The notes: generated from the sequence alone by a model not told the origin. A stretch of DNA of 13,697 bases from Paracoccaceae bacterium (GCA_027030435.1 JALVEX010000121.1:1-13697), one strand, 5' to 3'; shown: positions 1-8,071, numbered from the stretch's first letter. Numbers and translations are program-made.

Positions 1-79
1 GCTGAAGGCCCAGCTCGTGGAAGGGGAAAAGGAGCTTGCGCGGATGAGGAAGAGCGCCAGCGTCAGTTCCGCCGCCTGA
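1..79 (+). CDS. 3' end of an upstream gene (possibly MerR-family regulator)
   Basis: Reading frame 2 is open from the left edge for 25 codons and stops with TGA at 77-79. The visible tail is charged and helical (LKAQLVEGEKELARMRK, then a Ser/Ala-rich end), the kind of C-terminal helix seen in MerR-type regulators. In Rhodobacteraceae a MerR-family gene commonly precedes this acyl-CoA dehydrogenase, so a regulator is my inference from context; the visible residues alone do not prove it. The next gene starts 81 bp downstream. Confidence 0.5.
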   Translation, partial: LKAQLVEGEKELARMRKSASVSSAA

Positions 80-160
80 CATCAGCCGCCTGAACACGGA
101 ATTGTCACCGGAATGCCGCCAGCATTGGCGTAGGATGAAGAGCCAGGGAGAAAACCGAAA

Positions 161-1939
161 ATGCCGAGCTATACCGCCCCCGTCGATGACATGCAGTTCC
201 TGCTCCATGAAGTGCTCGATGTGAGCCGGAGCGACGTGCCGGGATATGACGAACTCGAGCCCGATTTCACAAGGGCGGTTCTAGAGGAGGCGGGCAAGAT
301 CTCGAGCGATGTGCTCGCGCCGCTCAACATGGTCGGCGATCGCGAAGGCTGCCGGCTTGAAAACGGCGTGGTGCGCACCCCCACCGGCTTCAGGGAGGCT
401 TTCGGGCAGATGCGCGAAGGCGGCTGGACGGCCCTTGACTGCGATCCTGAATACGGCGGCCAGGGCATGCCCTATATCCTGAACACGGCCGTGAACGAGA
501 TGTTCGTTTCCGCCAACATGGCCTTCAACATGTATCAGGGCCTCACCCATGGCGCCTATTCCACCATCCACGCCCATGGCACGGATGAGCAGAAGCGCCT
601 CTTCCTGCCGAAGATGGTCACCTGCGAATGGGGCGGCACGATGAACCTGACCGAGCCCCATTGCGGCACCGATCTCGGCCTGCTGCGCACCAGGGCCGAG
701 CCGCAGGAGGATGGCTCCTACAAGATCACCGGCACCAAGATCTTCATATCCGCCGGCGATCAGGATCTCACCGAAAACGTGATCCACCTCGTGCTCGCCC
801 GCATCCCCGGCGCACCCGCGGGCACCAAGGGTATCTCGCTCTTCATCGTGCCCAAGATCAAGGTGAACGAGGATGGCACGCTTGGCGAGCGCAACGGCGT
901 CAGCGTCGGCAAGCTCGAGGAAAAGATGGGAATTCATGGCAATTCCACCTGCGTGATGAATTACTACGGCGCCACCGGCTATCTTCTGGGTGAGGAAAAC
1001 AAGGGCATGCGCGCCATGTTCACCATGATGAACGAAGCGCGCATGGGCGTCGGCCTTCAGGGCTATGCGGAGGCGGAGGCGGCCTATCAGAACGCCGTCT
1101 CATATGCCCGCGAGCGCCTTCAGGGGCGCGCCGTCACCGGTCCGGCCAATCCTGAAGGCCCCGCCGATCCGATCATCGTGCACCCGGATGTGCGCCGCTC
1201 GCTGATGGATCAGAAGAGCTTCATCGAAGCCGCGCGCGCGCTTGTCTATTGGGGCGCCAATCTCATCGATCGCGGCCACAAGCTGGGCGACAAGGATGCC
1301 GAGGGCCTGATCAGCCTCATCACCCCCGTGATCAAGGGCTTCCTCACCGATCGCGGCTTCGACATGACGGTGCAGGCCCAGCAGATCTACGGCGGCCACG
1401 GTTACATCGAGGAAACCGGCATGCCCCAGTTCGTGCGCGATGCGCGCATCACCATGATCTACGAGGGCGCCAACGGCATCCAGGCGCTTGATCTCGTGGG
1501 CCGCAAGCTCGCCCAGGACGGCGGCAAGCACATCATGGCCTTCTTCGAGATGGTGAAGGGCTTCATCAAGGAAAACGAAGGCAACGAGGCGCTGAAGGAT
1601 GATTTCCTCGAGCCCCTCAAGGCCGCGAGCAAGGATCTCCAGGCCGCCGGCATGTTCTTCATGCAGAACGGCATGCAGAATCCGAACGCGGCCCTCGCCG
1701 GCTCCTACGATTTCATGCATCTTTTCGGCCATACCGTGCTGGGCCTGATGTGGGCCAGAATGGCGAAAGCCGCGCATGAAGCCCTTGAAGCCGGCACGGG
1801 CAACGCCGATTTCTACAAAAGCAAGATCACTACGGGGCGCTATTACATGGCCCGCCAGCTGCCGATGACGCGCACCCACCTCGCACGCATCCAGTCCGGC
1901 GCGGACCCGGTGATGAGCCTGCCCGAGGATCAGTTCTGA
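161..1939 (+). CDS. Acyl-CoA dehydrogenase, long (DmdC-like) class with C-terminal extension
   Basis: A flavoprotein that oxidises acyl-CoA to trans-2-enoyl-CoA, the first oxidation of beta-oxidation, passing electrons to ETF. At 592 aa it is far longer than a classical ~380-aa enzyme and matches the class with an extra C-terminal domain (about residues 460-592). Visible parts: N-terminal helical domain to about 150; middle beta domain with the flavin/substrate signature MNLTEPHCGTD (161-171) and KITGTKIFIS (188-197); C-terminal helices with QIYGGHGYIEE (408-418) and IYEGANGIQ (433-441), where E435 is the expected catalytic base. The start is set by AGGGAG at 145-150, 10 nt before ATG. This class includes general fatty acyl-CoA dehydrogenases and the 3-methylmercaptopropionyl-CoA dehydrogenase DmdC of DMSP catabolism; sequence alone does not separate them. 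The hydratase, dehydrogenase and thiolase downstream favour general beta-oxidation. Confidence 0.95.
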   Translation: MPSYTAPVDDMQFLLHEVLDVSRSDVPGYDELEPDFTRAVLEEAGKISSDVLAPLNMVGDREGCRLENGVVRTPTGFREAFGQMREGGWTALDCDPEYGGQGMPYILNTAVNEMFVSANMAFNMYQGLTHGAYSTIHAHGTDEQKRLFLPKMVTCEWGGTMNLTEPHCGTDLGLLRTRAEPQEDGSYKITGTKIFISAGDQDLTENVIHLVLARIPGAPAGTKGISLFIVPKIKVNEDGTLGERNGVSVGKLEEKMGIHGNSTCVMNYYGATGYLLGEENKGMRAMFTMMNEARMGVGLQGYAEAEAAYQNAVSYARERLQGRAVTGPANPEGPADPIIVHPDVRRSLMDQKSFIEAARALVYWGANLIDRGHKLGDKDAEGLISLITPVIKGFLTDRGFDMTVQAQQIYGGHGYIEETGMPQFVRDARITMIYEGANGIQALDLVGRKLAQDGGKHIMAFFEMVKGFIKENEGNEALKDDFLEPLKAASKDLQAAGMFFMQNGMQNPNAALAGSYDFMHLFGHTVLGLMWARMAKAAHEALEAGTGNADFYKSKITTGRYYMARQLPMTRTHLARIQSGADPVMSLPEDQF

Positions 1940-1970
1940 TCGCACCACGGACAAACCGGAAGGAAAGCTC

Positions 1971-2183
1971 ATGCCCAAACGCTTCCGCCTGACCCGCCGC
2001 TTCCCCATCGCCATGACGGAAGACGCCTACCGCCGCCTGCGCCGTTTCGCGCAGGAAGCCGGGCTGGACGAGGGCGAGGCGCTTTCCTTCCTGTTCGAGC
2101 ATTTCGACAGCGTGATCGATCAGGATACCTTCTCCCACCGCCTGCGCATCTTCAATTCCGAGCTGGAGGCCAGAAAACGGTGA
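1971..2183 (+). CDS. Small hypothetical protein, 70 aa, ribbon-helix-helix-like pattern
   Basis: Function not recognised. The gene starts 31 bp after the acyl-CoA dehydrogenase, with a good GGAAGGA site at 1958-1964 placed 6 nt before ATG, so it is very likely translated and co-transcribed. The protein is basic at the N-terminus (MPKRFRLTRRFPIAM), followed by two predicted amphipathic helices (about residues 16-30 and 34-48) and a charged tail ending ELEARKR. A short strand followed by two helices resembles ribbon-helix-helix DNA-binding proteins, but I see no diagnostic residue and this is inference only. It has no signal peptide, cysteine or membrane segment. The repeat element at 2203-2242 begins 19 bp after its stop. 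Confidence 0.7.
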   Translation: MPKRFRLTRRFPIAMTEDAYRRLRRFAQEAGLDEGEALSFLFEHFDSVIDQDTFSHRLRIFNSELEARKR

Positions 2184-2202
2184 GAGCGGTACTGGAGGAA
2201 AT

Positions 2203-2242
2203 GCCGGATCGCCTCCGGCGGGAGTATTTGGGCCAAGATGAA
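2203..2242 (-). repeat. Box-plus-hairpin repeat, copy A
   Basis: Read on the - strand, TTCATCTTGG (2242-2233), three bases, then AAATACTCC (2229-2221) is followed at once by a 6-bp hairpin (GCCGGA 2203-2208 / TCCGGC 2214-2219, 5-nt loop). The same box and layout occur at 2404-2450 and 7038-7110. It begins 19 bp after the stop of the 70-aa gene, and its hairpin could act as a weak transcription end or mRNA 3' protector for that gene. I recall very similar boxes in intergenic regions of many Rhodobacteraceae genomes, but cannot search for them here. Confidence 0.75.
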
Positions 2243-2259
2243 GACAGGCCCTGCGTAAA

Positions 2260-2302
2260 GGCCCCGCCCCGTCCGGCGATTGTCCCGGTGCTGGGCGGGG
2301 CC
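2260..2302. other. 10-bp inverted repeat (large hairpin) in the gap before the GST gene
   Basis: GGCCCCGCCC at 2260-2269 pairs perfectly with GGGCGGGGCC at 2293-2302 around a 23-nt loop. It lies between the two oppositely oriented repeat copies. There is no T-run after either arm, so it is not a classic intrinsic terminator. A second, smaller hairpin (GAAGC / GCTTC, 3-nt loop) follows at 2305-2317. It could be a structured 5' leader or the core of a non-coding RNA; nothing visible decides this. Confidence 0.5.
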
Positions 2303-2403
2303 CGGAAGCTGAGCTTCACCTTGGGCGGCCATCGGCTCTCCAGCCTGTTCCGCAAGGAGGATCCTGCCGATTCATCCTTAAGAAATCGTGAAAGCCCATT
2401 GCG

Positions 2404-2450
2404 TTCATCTTGGCGAAAATACTCCGGGGGTCCGGGGGCAGAGCCCCCGG
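2404..2450 (+). repeat. Box-plus-hairpin repeat, copy B
   Basis: TTCATCTTGG (2404-2413), three bases, AAATACTCC (2417-2425), then GGGGGT and a perfect 8-bp hairpin, CCGGGGGC (2432-2439) / GCCCCCGG (2443-2450), with a 3-nt AGA loop. It is on the + strand, so copies A and B face outward from each other. The hairpin ends 12 nt before the GST ribosome binding site, so any transcript from the acyl-CoA dehydrogenase crossing into the GST gene must pass it. It could end or attenuate that transcript, or protect the 5' end of a processed mRNA. Confidence 0.8.
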
Positions 2451-2462
2451 CTTTCCATGCGC

Positions 2463-2470
2463 AAGGAGGT
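2463..2470 (+). promoter_or_regulatory. Perfect Shine-Dalgarno of the GST gene
   Basis: AAGGAGGT at 2463-2470 is fully complementary to the 16S rRNA 3' end and sits 5 nt before ATG 2476. It decides the start of the GST-like gene: the frame is open further upstream to an ATG at 2410, but that extension runs through the repeat hairpin and has no such site. Confidence 0.85.
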
Positions 2471-2475
2471 ATCCG

Positions 2476-3111
2476 ATGACAGTGAAGCTCTACTGCTTCG
2501 GCGAAAGCGGAAATGCCTACAAGGCAGCGCTGGCGCTTGAACTGGCCGGGCTCGATTGGGAGCCCGTATTTGTCGATTTCTTCAATGGCGAGGCGCGCAG
2601 CCCGGAATATCTTGCGAAAAATCCCATGGGCGAAGTGCCCCTGCTGGAAGCCGGCGATATGCGGCTCTCCCAGTCCGGCGCCATTCAGGATTGGGTGATC
2701 GAGCAGACCGGCAAGCTCGGCGGCAATACTCCCGAAGAGCGGCGCGAAATCTGGCGCTGGGTTCTGTGGGACAACCACAAGATGTCGGGGCAGGCCGGCA
2801 CGACCCGTTTCCTGATGAATTTCCTCCCCGAGGAGAAGCGCCCTCAGGAAGTGATCCGCTTCTTTCAGGGGCGCATGCGTGCCGCCTTCAAGACGCTGGA
2901 AAACGCGCTCTCCGATCGCGAGTGGCTGGTGGGGGATAAGATTTCGGCCGCCGACATATCCTGCTGTGGCTATCTCTACTATCCCGAGCCCTTCGGATTT
3001 GATCGCGCCGAATGGCCCCATATCGATGCCTGGCTCGATCGCATCAGCGAAACACCCGGCTGGAAACACCCCTATGACCTTATGCCCGGCAGCCCTGCCG
3101 ACCGGGCCTGA
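2476..3111 (+). CDS. Glutathione S-transferase family protein
   Basis: A 211-aa protein of normal cytosolic GST length and fold. The N-terminal thioredoxin-like domain (about 1-80) begins MTVKLYCFGESGNAYKAALAL and contains the cis-proline region MGEVPLL and the glutathione-contacting SQSGAI motif. The C-terminal helical domain carries EWLVGDKISAADI, the usual N-capping box. The Ser of FGESGN lies where serine-type GSTs keep the thiol-activating residue, but the exact class is unclear. Such enzymes conjugate glutathione to electrophiles or use it as a cofactor. Its place inside a beta-oxidation cluster suggests it handles a reactive acyl or enoyl intermediate or lipid peroxidation product; that is inference. 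The start follows from the perfect Shine-Dalgarno, and the thiolase begins 16 bp after its stop. Confidence 0.9.
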   Translation: MTVKLYCFGESGNAYKAALALELAGLDWEPVFVDFFNGEARSPEYLAKNPMGEVPLLEAGDMRLSQSGAIQDWVIEQTGKLGGNTPEERREIWRWVLWDNHKMSGQAGTTRFLMNFLPEEKRPQEVIRFFQGRMRAAFKTLENALSDREWLVGDKISAADISCCGYLYYPEPFGFDRAEWPHIDAWLDRISETPGWKHPYDLMPGSPADRA

Positions 3112-3127
3112 CAGAGAGGAACGGAAA

Positions 3128-4339
<1,212 letters not shown>

Positions 4340-4342
4340 CCA

Positions 4343-4816
4343 ATGCCGGTGATCGACATGGAGAAAGTGCCGCTCAAGACCGGCACGATCTACCCCCCGC
4401 CCTACGATCAGGAGGTGGCCGGGCGCTCTTCCCTGCGCCTCGGCGATGCCGGAGGCCTCACGCAGTTCGGCGCCAATCTGGTGATCCTCCAGCCCGGCGC
4501 GAAATCCTCCTTGCGCCACTGGCACCGGCATGAGGATGAATTCGTGATGGTCACCCAAGGCACCTGCACGCTGGTGGATGACGCGGGCGCGCACGAAATG
4601 CACCCCGGTGATTGCGCCGCCTTCCCGGCGGGCGATCCCAACGGCCACCATTTCATCAACCAAACCGATGAGGAGGCGCGCTTTCTGGTGATCGGCACCC
4701 GCGCCCCCCGTGAAGTTGCAACCTACAGCGATGTCGATCTGATGGTGGAGATCGAGGCCGGCAAGGCCCGTTTCACCCGGCGTGACGGCACACCCTATGA
4801 GGGAGAGAAGGAATGA
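4343..4816 (+). CDS. Cupin domain protein
   Basis: A 157-aa single-domain cupin. Motif 1 is HWHRHEDEFVMVTQG, giving likely metal ligands His61, His63 and Glu66, with the closing Gly73. Motif 2 is PGDCAAFPAGDPNGHHFIN, with His102 (or His103) as last ligand and Asn106; it carries two extra residues against the textbook spacing. All metal ligands are therefore present and it could be an enzyme (isomerase, dioxygenase, thioesterase-like) or a binding protein. No partner domain is fused. It starts 3 nt after the thiolase stop and its TGA overlaps the start of the fadJ-like gene (ATGA), so it is translationally coupled to core beta-oxidation genes. No role for a cupin in that pathway is established to my knowledge, so its substrate is unknown. 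Confidence 0.9.
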   Translation: MPVIDMEKVPLKTGTIYPPPYDQEVAGRSSLRLGDAGGLTQFGANLVILQPGAKSSLRHWHRHEDEFVMVTQGTCTLVDDAGAHEMHPGDCAAFPAGDPNGHHFINQTDEEARFLVIGTRAPREVATYSDVDLMVEIEAGKARFTRRDGTPYEGEKE

Positions 4817-7017
4817 AGGATTTCAAATACGAAGTGGACCAGGACGGCGTTGCCATCATCACCTGGGACGTTCCCGACAAATCGATGAACGTGATGTCGC
4901 TCGAGGGCTTCGCCGAGCTCGAGGAATGCATCGACAAGGCGCTCGCCGATGATGCGGTGAAGGGCGTCGTCATCACCTCGGGCAAGGAAAGCTTCGCCGG
5001 CGGCATGGATCTCAACATCATCGCCGGGATGAAGGAAAGGGGCGGGGAAAACCCGGCCAAGGGCATATTCGATGGCGTGATGAAGATGCACGCCATCCTA
5101 CGCAAGATCGAACGCGCCGGCATGGACCCGAAAACCAACAAGGGCGGCAAGCCGATCGCCGCAGCACTTCCCGGCACCGCGCTCGGCATCGGCCTCGAAC
5201 TGCCGCTCGCCACCCACCGCATCTTCGCCGCCGACAATCCGAAGGCGAAGATCGGCCTGCCGGAGATCATGGTCGGCATCTTCCCCGGCGGCGGCGGCAC
5301 CACCCGCCTCGTGCGCAAGCTCGGCGTGATGGGCGCCTCGCAACTGCTCTTGGAAGGCAAGCTCAACGACCCCAAGCGCGCCAAATCCGCAGGCGTGGTG
5401 GATGAGGTCGTGCCCCCCGAAGAGCTGATGGATCGCGCCAGGGAATGGGTGCTGAACGCCAAGGACGCCGACATCGTCAAGCCCTGGGATCAGAAAGGCT
5501 ACAAGATGCCCGGCGGCGATCCCTACCACCCAGCCGGCTACATGACCTTCGTCGGCGCCAACGCCATGGTGAACGGCAAGACAATGGGCGTCTATCCCGC
5601 GCCCAAGGCCCTGCTCTCGGCCGTCTATGAAGGCGCGCTGGTGCCCTTCGATACCGCCATCCGCATCGAGGCCCGCTGGTTCACAAATCTTCTGATGAAT
5701 CCTTCCTCAAGCGCCATGATCCGATCGCTCTTCATCAACAAGGAAGCGCTCGAGAAAGGCGCGGTGCGCCCGAAGGACATCCCGCCCCAGCAGGTGAAGA
5801 AACTCGGCGTGATCGGCGCCGGCATGATGGGCGCGGGCATAGCGCTCGTCTCCGCCATGAACGGCATCGAGGTGGTGTTGATCGATCAGAGCCAGGAGGC
5901 GGCCGATCGCGGCAAGGCCTACACCGCCGATTACATGGACAAGGGCATCAAGCGCGGCAAGGCCACCCCGGCGAAGAAGGAAGAGGTGCTCTCGCGCATC
6001 ACCGCGACCACCGATTACGCCGTTCTCAAGGGGGCCGATCTGGTGATCGAGGCGGTGTTCGAGGATCCCGCCATCAAGGCCGAAGTGGTGAAGAAGGTGG
6101 AAGCCGTGGTGGGCGAGGATTGCATCTTTGCCACCAACACCTCCACCCTGCCGATCAGCGAGCTTGCGAAAGCCAGCAGCCGGCCGGAGAATTTCATCGG
6201 CATCCATTTCTTCTCGCCGGTCGAGAAGATGCTTCTGGTCGAGATCATCAAGGGCAAGGAGACAGGCCCGCGCGCGGTCGCGAAAGCGCTCGATTATGTG
6301 CGCCAGATCAGGAAAACCCCGATCGTCGTCAACGATGCGCGCTTCTTCTACGCCAACCGCTGCATCATCCCCTATATCAACGAAGGCATCCGCATGGTGA
6401 AGGAGGGCGTAAAGCCCGCGCTGGTGGAAAACGCGGCCAAGCTCGTGGGCATGCCGCTCGGCCCCCTTCAGCTGGTGGACGAAACCTCGATCGATCTCGG
6501 CGTGAAGATCGCCAGGGCCACCAGGGCCGCCATGGGCGATGCCTATCCCGATGGCGATGTGGATGAGGTGCTCTTCTGGATGGCCGATCAGGGCCGCCTT
6601 GGCCGCAAGGCGAAAGCGGGCTTCTATGCCTATGACGAAAAGGGCAAGCGCCTCGGCCTCTGGGAGGGGCTCGCGGAAAAATTCCCCCCTGCCGAAGATC
6701 AGCCCGATGTGCATGAAGTCCAGCACCGCCTGCTGATGGCACAGGTGCTCGAGGCCGTACGCGCCTTCGAGGAAGGCGTGCTCGAGGATATCCGCGAAGG
6801 CGATGTGGGTGCCATCCTGGGCTGGGGCTTCGCCCCCTGGTCCGGCGGCCCCTTCTCCTGGCTCGACATGATCGGCGCCGGCAGGGCGGTCGAGATCTGC
6901 GATCACCTCGAGCAGGAATACGGCCCCCGCTTCAAGGCTCCCGCGCTTCTGCGTGAACTGGCCGAAAAGGGCGAAACCTTCTACGGGCGCTTCACAGATC
7001 AGAAGAAAGCGGCCTGA
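4813..7017 (+). CDS. fadJ: Fused enoyl-CoA hydratase / 3-hydroxyacyl-CoA dehydrogenase (FadJ/FadB type)
   Basis: A 734-aa multifunctional beta-oxidation protein that hydrates 2-enoyl-CoA and then oxidises L-3-hydroxyacyl-CoA with NAD+. The N-terminal crotonase domain (about 1-200) has both acid residues, Glu129 in LGIGLELPLA and Glu151 in IGLPEIMVG. The Rossmann domain begins near 328 with GVIGAGMMGAG (GxGxxG 335-340). The dehydrogenase domain has the His465-Glu477 pair in GIHFFSPVEKMLLVEI, and two C-terminal helical domains follow. Length and domain order match FadJ/FadB alpha subunits, which work with a thiolase partner; here that is the gene at 3128. It begins by ATGA overlap with the cupin, with GAAGGA just upstream inside that gene. 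FadB versus FadJ cannot be settled by eye, so the symbol is approximate. Confidence 0.96.
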   Translation: MKDFKYEVDQDGVAIITWDVPDKSMNVMSLEGFAELEECIDKALADDAVKGVVITSGKESFAGGMDLNIIAGMKERGGENPAKGIFDGVMKMHAILRKIERAGMDPKTNKGGKPIAAALPGTALGIGLELPLATHRIFAADNPKAKIGLPEIMVGIFPGGGGTTRLVRKLGVMGASQLLLEGKLNDPKRAKSAGVVDEVVPPEELMDRAREWVLNAKDADIVKPWDQKGYKMPGGDPYHPAGYMTFVGANAMVNGKTMGVYPAPKALLSAVYEGALVPFDTAIRIEARWFTNLLMNPSSSAMIRSLFINKEALEKGAVRPKDIPPQQVKKLGVIGAGMMGAGIALVSAMNGIEVVLIDQSQEAADRGKAYTADYMDKGIKRGKATPAKKEEVLSRITATTDYAVLKGADLVIEAVFEDPAIKAEVVKKVEAVVGEDCIFATNTSTLPISELAKASSRPENFIGIHFFSPVEKMLLVEIIKGKETGPRAVAKALDYVRQIRKTPIVVNDARFFYANRCIIPYINEGIRMVKEGVKPALVENAAKLVGMPLGPLQLVDETSIDLGVKIARATRAAMGDAYPDGDVDEVLFWMADQGRLGRKAKAGFYAYDEKGKRLGLWEGLAEKFPPAEDQPDVHEVQHRLLMAQVLEAVRAFEEGVLEDIREGDVGAILGWGFAPWSGGPFSWLDMIGAGRAVEICDHLEQEYGPRFKAPALLRELAEKGETFYGRFTDQKKAA

Positions 7018-7037
7018 AGGCACGGTATAATCGCATC

Positions 7038-7110
7038 TTCATCTTGGGATGAAATACTCCCGGGGGTGAATTGCCCGGAACGGGCAAGAGGGGGCCGGCG
7101 GCCCCCTCTT
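7038..7110 (+). repeat. Box-plus-hairpin repeat, copy C
   Basis: TTCATCTTGG (7038-7047), a 4-nt spacer, AAATACTCC (7052-7060), then CGGGGGT and two hairpins in a row. Box and layout match copies A and B, except that the spacer is one base longer and the hairpin is doubled. It begins 20 bp after the fadJ stop. A perfect TATAAT lies at 7026-7031, immediately before the box. Confidence 0.8.
7071..7110. terminator. Tandem hairpins, probable terminator after fadJ
   Basis: Hairpin 1 is TTGCCCG (7071-7077) / CGGGCAA (7081-7087) with a 3-nt loop. Hairpin 2 is a perfect 11-bp stem, AAGAGGGGGCC (7086-7096) / GGCCCCCTCTT (7100-7110), with a 3-nt loop. The two share the AA at 7086-7087. A short T-rich stretch (TCTTCGGCTTATT) trails it on the + strand. 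It lies between the convergent fadJ and Hint-domain genes and is symmetric enough to stop transcription from both sides. Confidence 0.7.
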
Positions 7111-7222
7111 CGGCTTATTGCGTTTCCGTTAATTGTCATCGGGCGATCAACAGTCCGATCCACCTGCCTTCCCATCTCCCGCATCGGACCTTCATGCCGG
7201 GATCCGCCCCCGGCACCGCCTT

Positions 7223-7882
7223 TCAGGCAACCAGAGGCCAGGCCCCGAAGCCCCCCTGCCGCGCCTCTTCATCCATCTCGCCAATCCGTTTCAGAAGCGC
7301 CCCGGCCTGAACCCGGCCGAGCCTCTGGAAGAAGCCGTCGCCACCGCCGGCCTTGCCCGGGCAATGCATAAGAATGCCGCTGTTGGCATACACGATCTCT
7401 TCATCATCGAACACCAGCCCGTAGGTCGCGATGCGGCATGTTTCATGCACCCGCCGAATACCGCGAAATCCTTCGAGCATTCGCGCTTCAAAAAGCCCCA
7501 TCGGCTCGCCCGTATAGGATTCGATCACCGGGTGTTCGATCATAACAAGTTGATCGTCATGGAGTTTTACCTCTGAACAATTGTCCAGCGCACCCGGAGG
7601 CACATGCAGCATACCGTGTGCTGCATTGGCATGGGCGGGGATTTCGCAGCGCCGGATTTCGTGCGGCTCGCGAAAGCCGCCATCCAGCGTCATCACCCCC
7701 ATGCCGGGGCGGATTTCCTCGATCGGACACCACCCGCCGTCGCTTTCAACGAGCGTTCCGCTCACCAGCCCGCCAAGGGGCCTTGCGAGGATTTCGGAGA
7801 GGGCGATGCCCTTCTCTTCCGCCCGGTGGCCGTCTTGCATTTCCGCCGTGTTCGTCTCTGCGCCCTTGAGTTCCGCAATCAT
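7223..7882 (-). CDS. Hint (Hedgehog/intein)-domain protein, processing residues apparently lost
   Basis: A 219-aa protein. Residues about 36-175 follow the Hint_2 pattern: LVSGTLVESDGGWCPIEEI, then RPGMGVMTLDGGFREPHEIRR, then KLHDDQLVMIEHPVI, and a late ARMLEGFRGIRRVHE / YANSGILMHCP segment. Active Hint domains begin with Cys (or Ser) two residues before xGT and keep an HR pair in the second block. Here those places read GLVSGT and DDQLV, so self-splicing or cleavage looks unlikely. Hint_2 proteins are common in Rhodobacteraceae, usually annotated hypothetical. The frame is open to ATG 7918, but ATG 7882 is chosen because AAAGGAG (7897-7891) stands 8 nt upstream. No signal peptide or membrane segment is visible. 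Function is unknown. Confidence 0.8.
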   Translation of the reverse strand: MIAELKGAETNTAEMQDGHRAEEKGIALSEILARPLGGLVSGTLVESDGGWCPIEEIRPGMGVMTLDGGFREPHEIRRCEIPAHANAAHGMLHVPPGALDNCSEVKLHDDQLVMIEHPVIESYTGEPMGLFEARMLEGFRGIRRVHETCRIATYGLVFDDEEIVYANSGILMHCPGKAGGGDGFFQRLGRVQAGALLKRIGEMDEEARQGGFGAWPLVA

Positions 7883-7890
7883 CTTTCCAG

Positions 7891-7897
7891 CTCCTTT
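7891..7897 (-). promoter_or_regulatory. Shine-Dalgarno deciding the start of the Hint-domain gene
   Basis: On the - strand, AAAGGAG lies 8 nt before ATG 7882. The longer alternative start at 7918 is preceded by GCCCGCGCAA, which has no ribosome binding site. Confidence 0.75.
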
Positions 7898-7922
7898 CGC
7901 GATCCCGTTTCCTGGCATTTGC

Positions 7923-7940
7923 GCGGGCTCGGCGGCCCGC
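7923..7940 (-). other. Small hairpin in the leader of the Hint-domain gene
   Basis: GCGGGC (7923-7928) pairs with GCCCGC (7935-7940) around a 6-nt loop. It would lie about 40 nt upstream of ATG 7882 in the Hint mRNA. No T-run follows, so a terminator for the sulfotransferase gene is unlikely. Confidence 0.35.
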
Positions 7941-8071
7941 CAACCACGACAATCAGGCGGCGAAACTTTGCCTTCATTTGGTCAGGCTCAAGACAAAGGC
8001 GTGTCAGTGTTACCCAGAGGGAAACAATCCGAAGCGCCGAATCCAGGCCTTCCGCCAATTGCGAACGCGGC

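Noticed and set aside
102..136. TTGTCA (102-107) and TAGGAT (131-136) as a promoter of the acyl-CoA dehydrogenase gene
   Set aside because: The 23-bp spacer is too long even for MerR-type promoters (19-20 bp).
2316..2408. 30-codon - strand frame starting from the reversed box of repeat copy B
   Set aside because: Too short and without a well-spaced ribosome binding site; no similarity seen between it and the frames after copies A and C.
5707..7023. 438-codon open frame on the - strand across fadJ
   Set aside because: Antisense shadow of the dehydrogenase half of fadJ; low-complexity composition and no motif.
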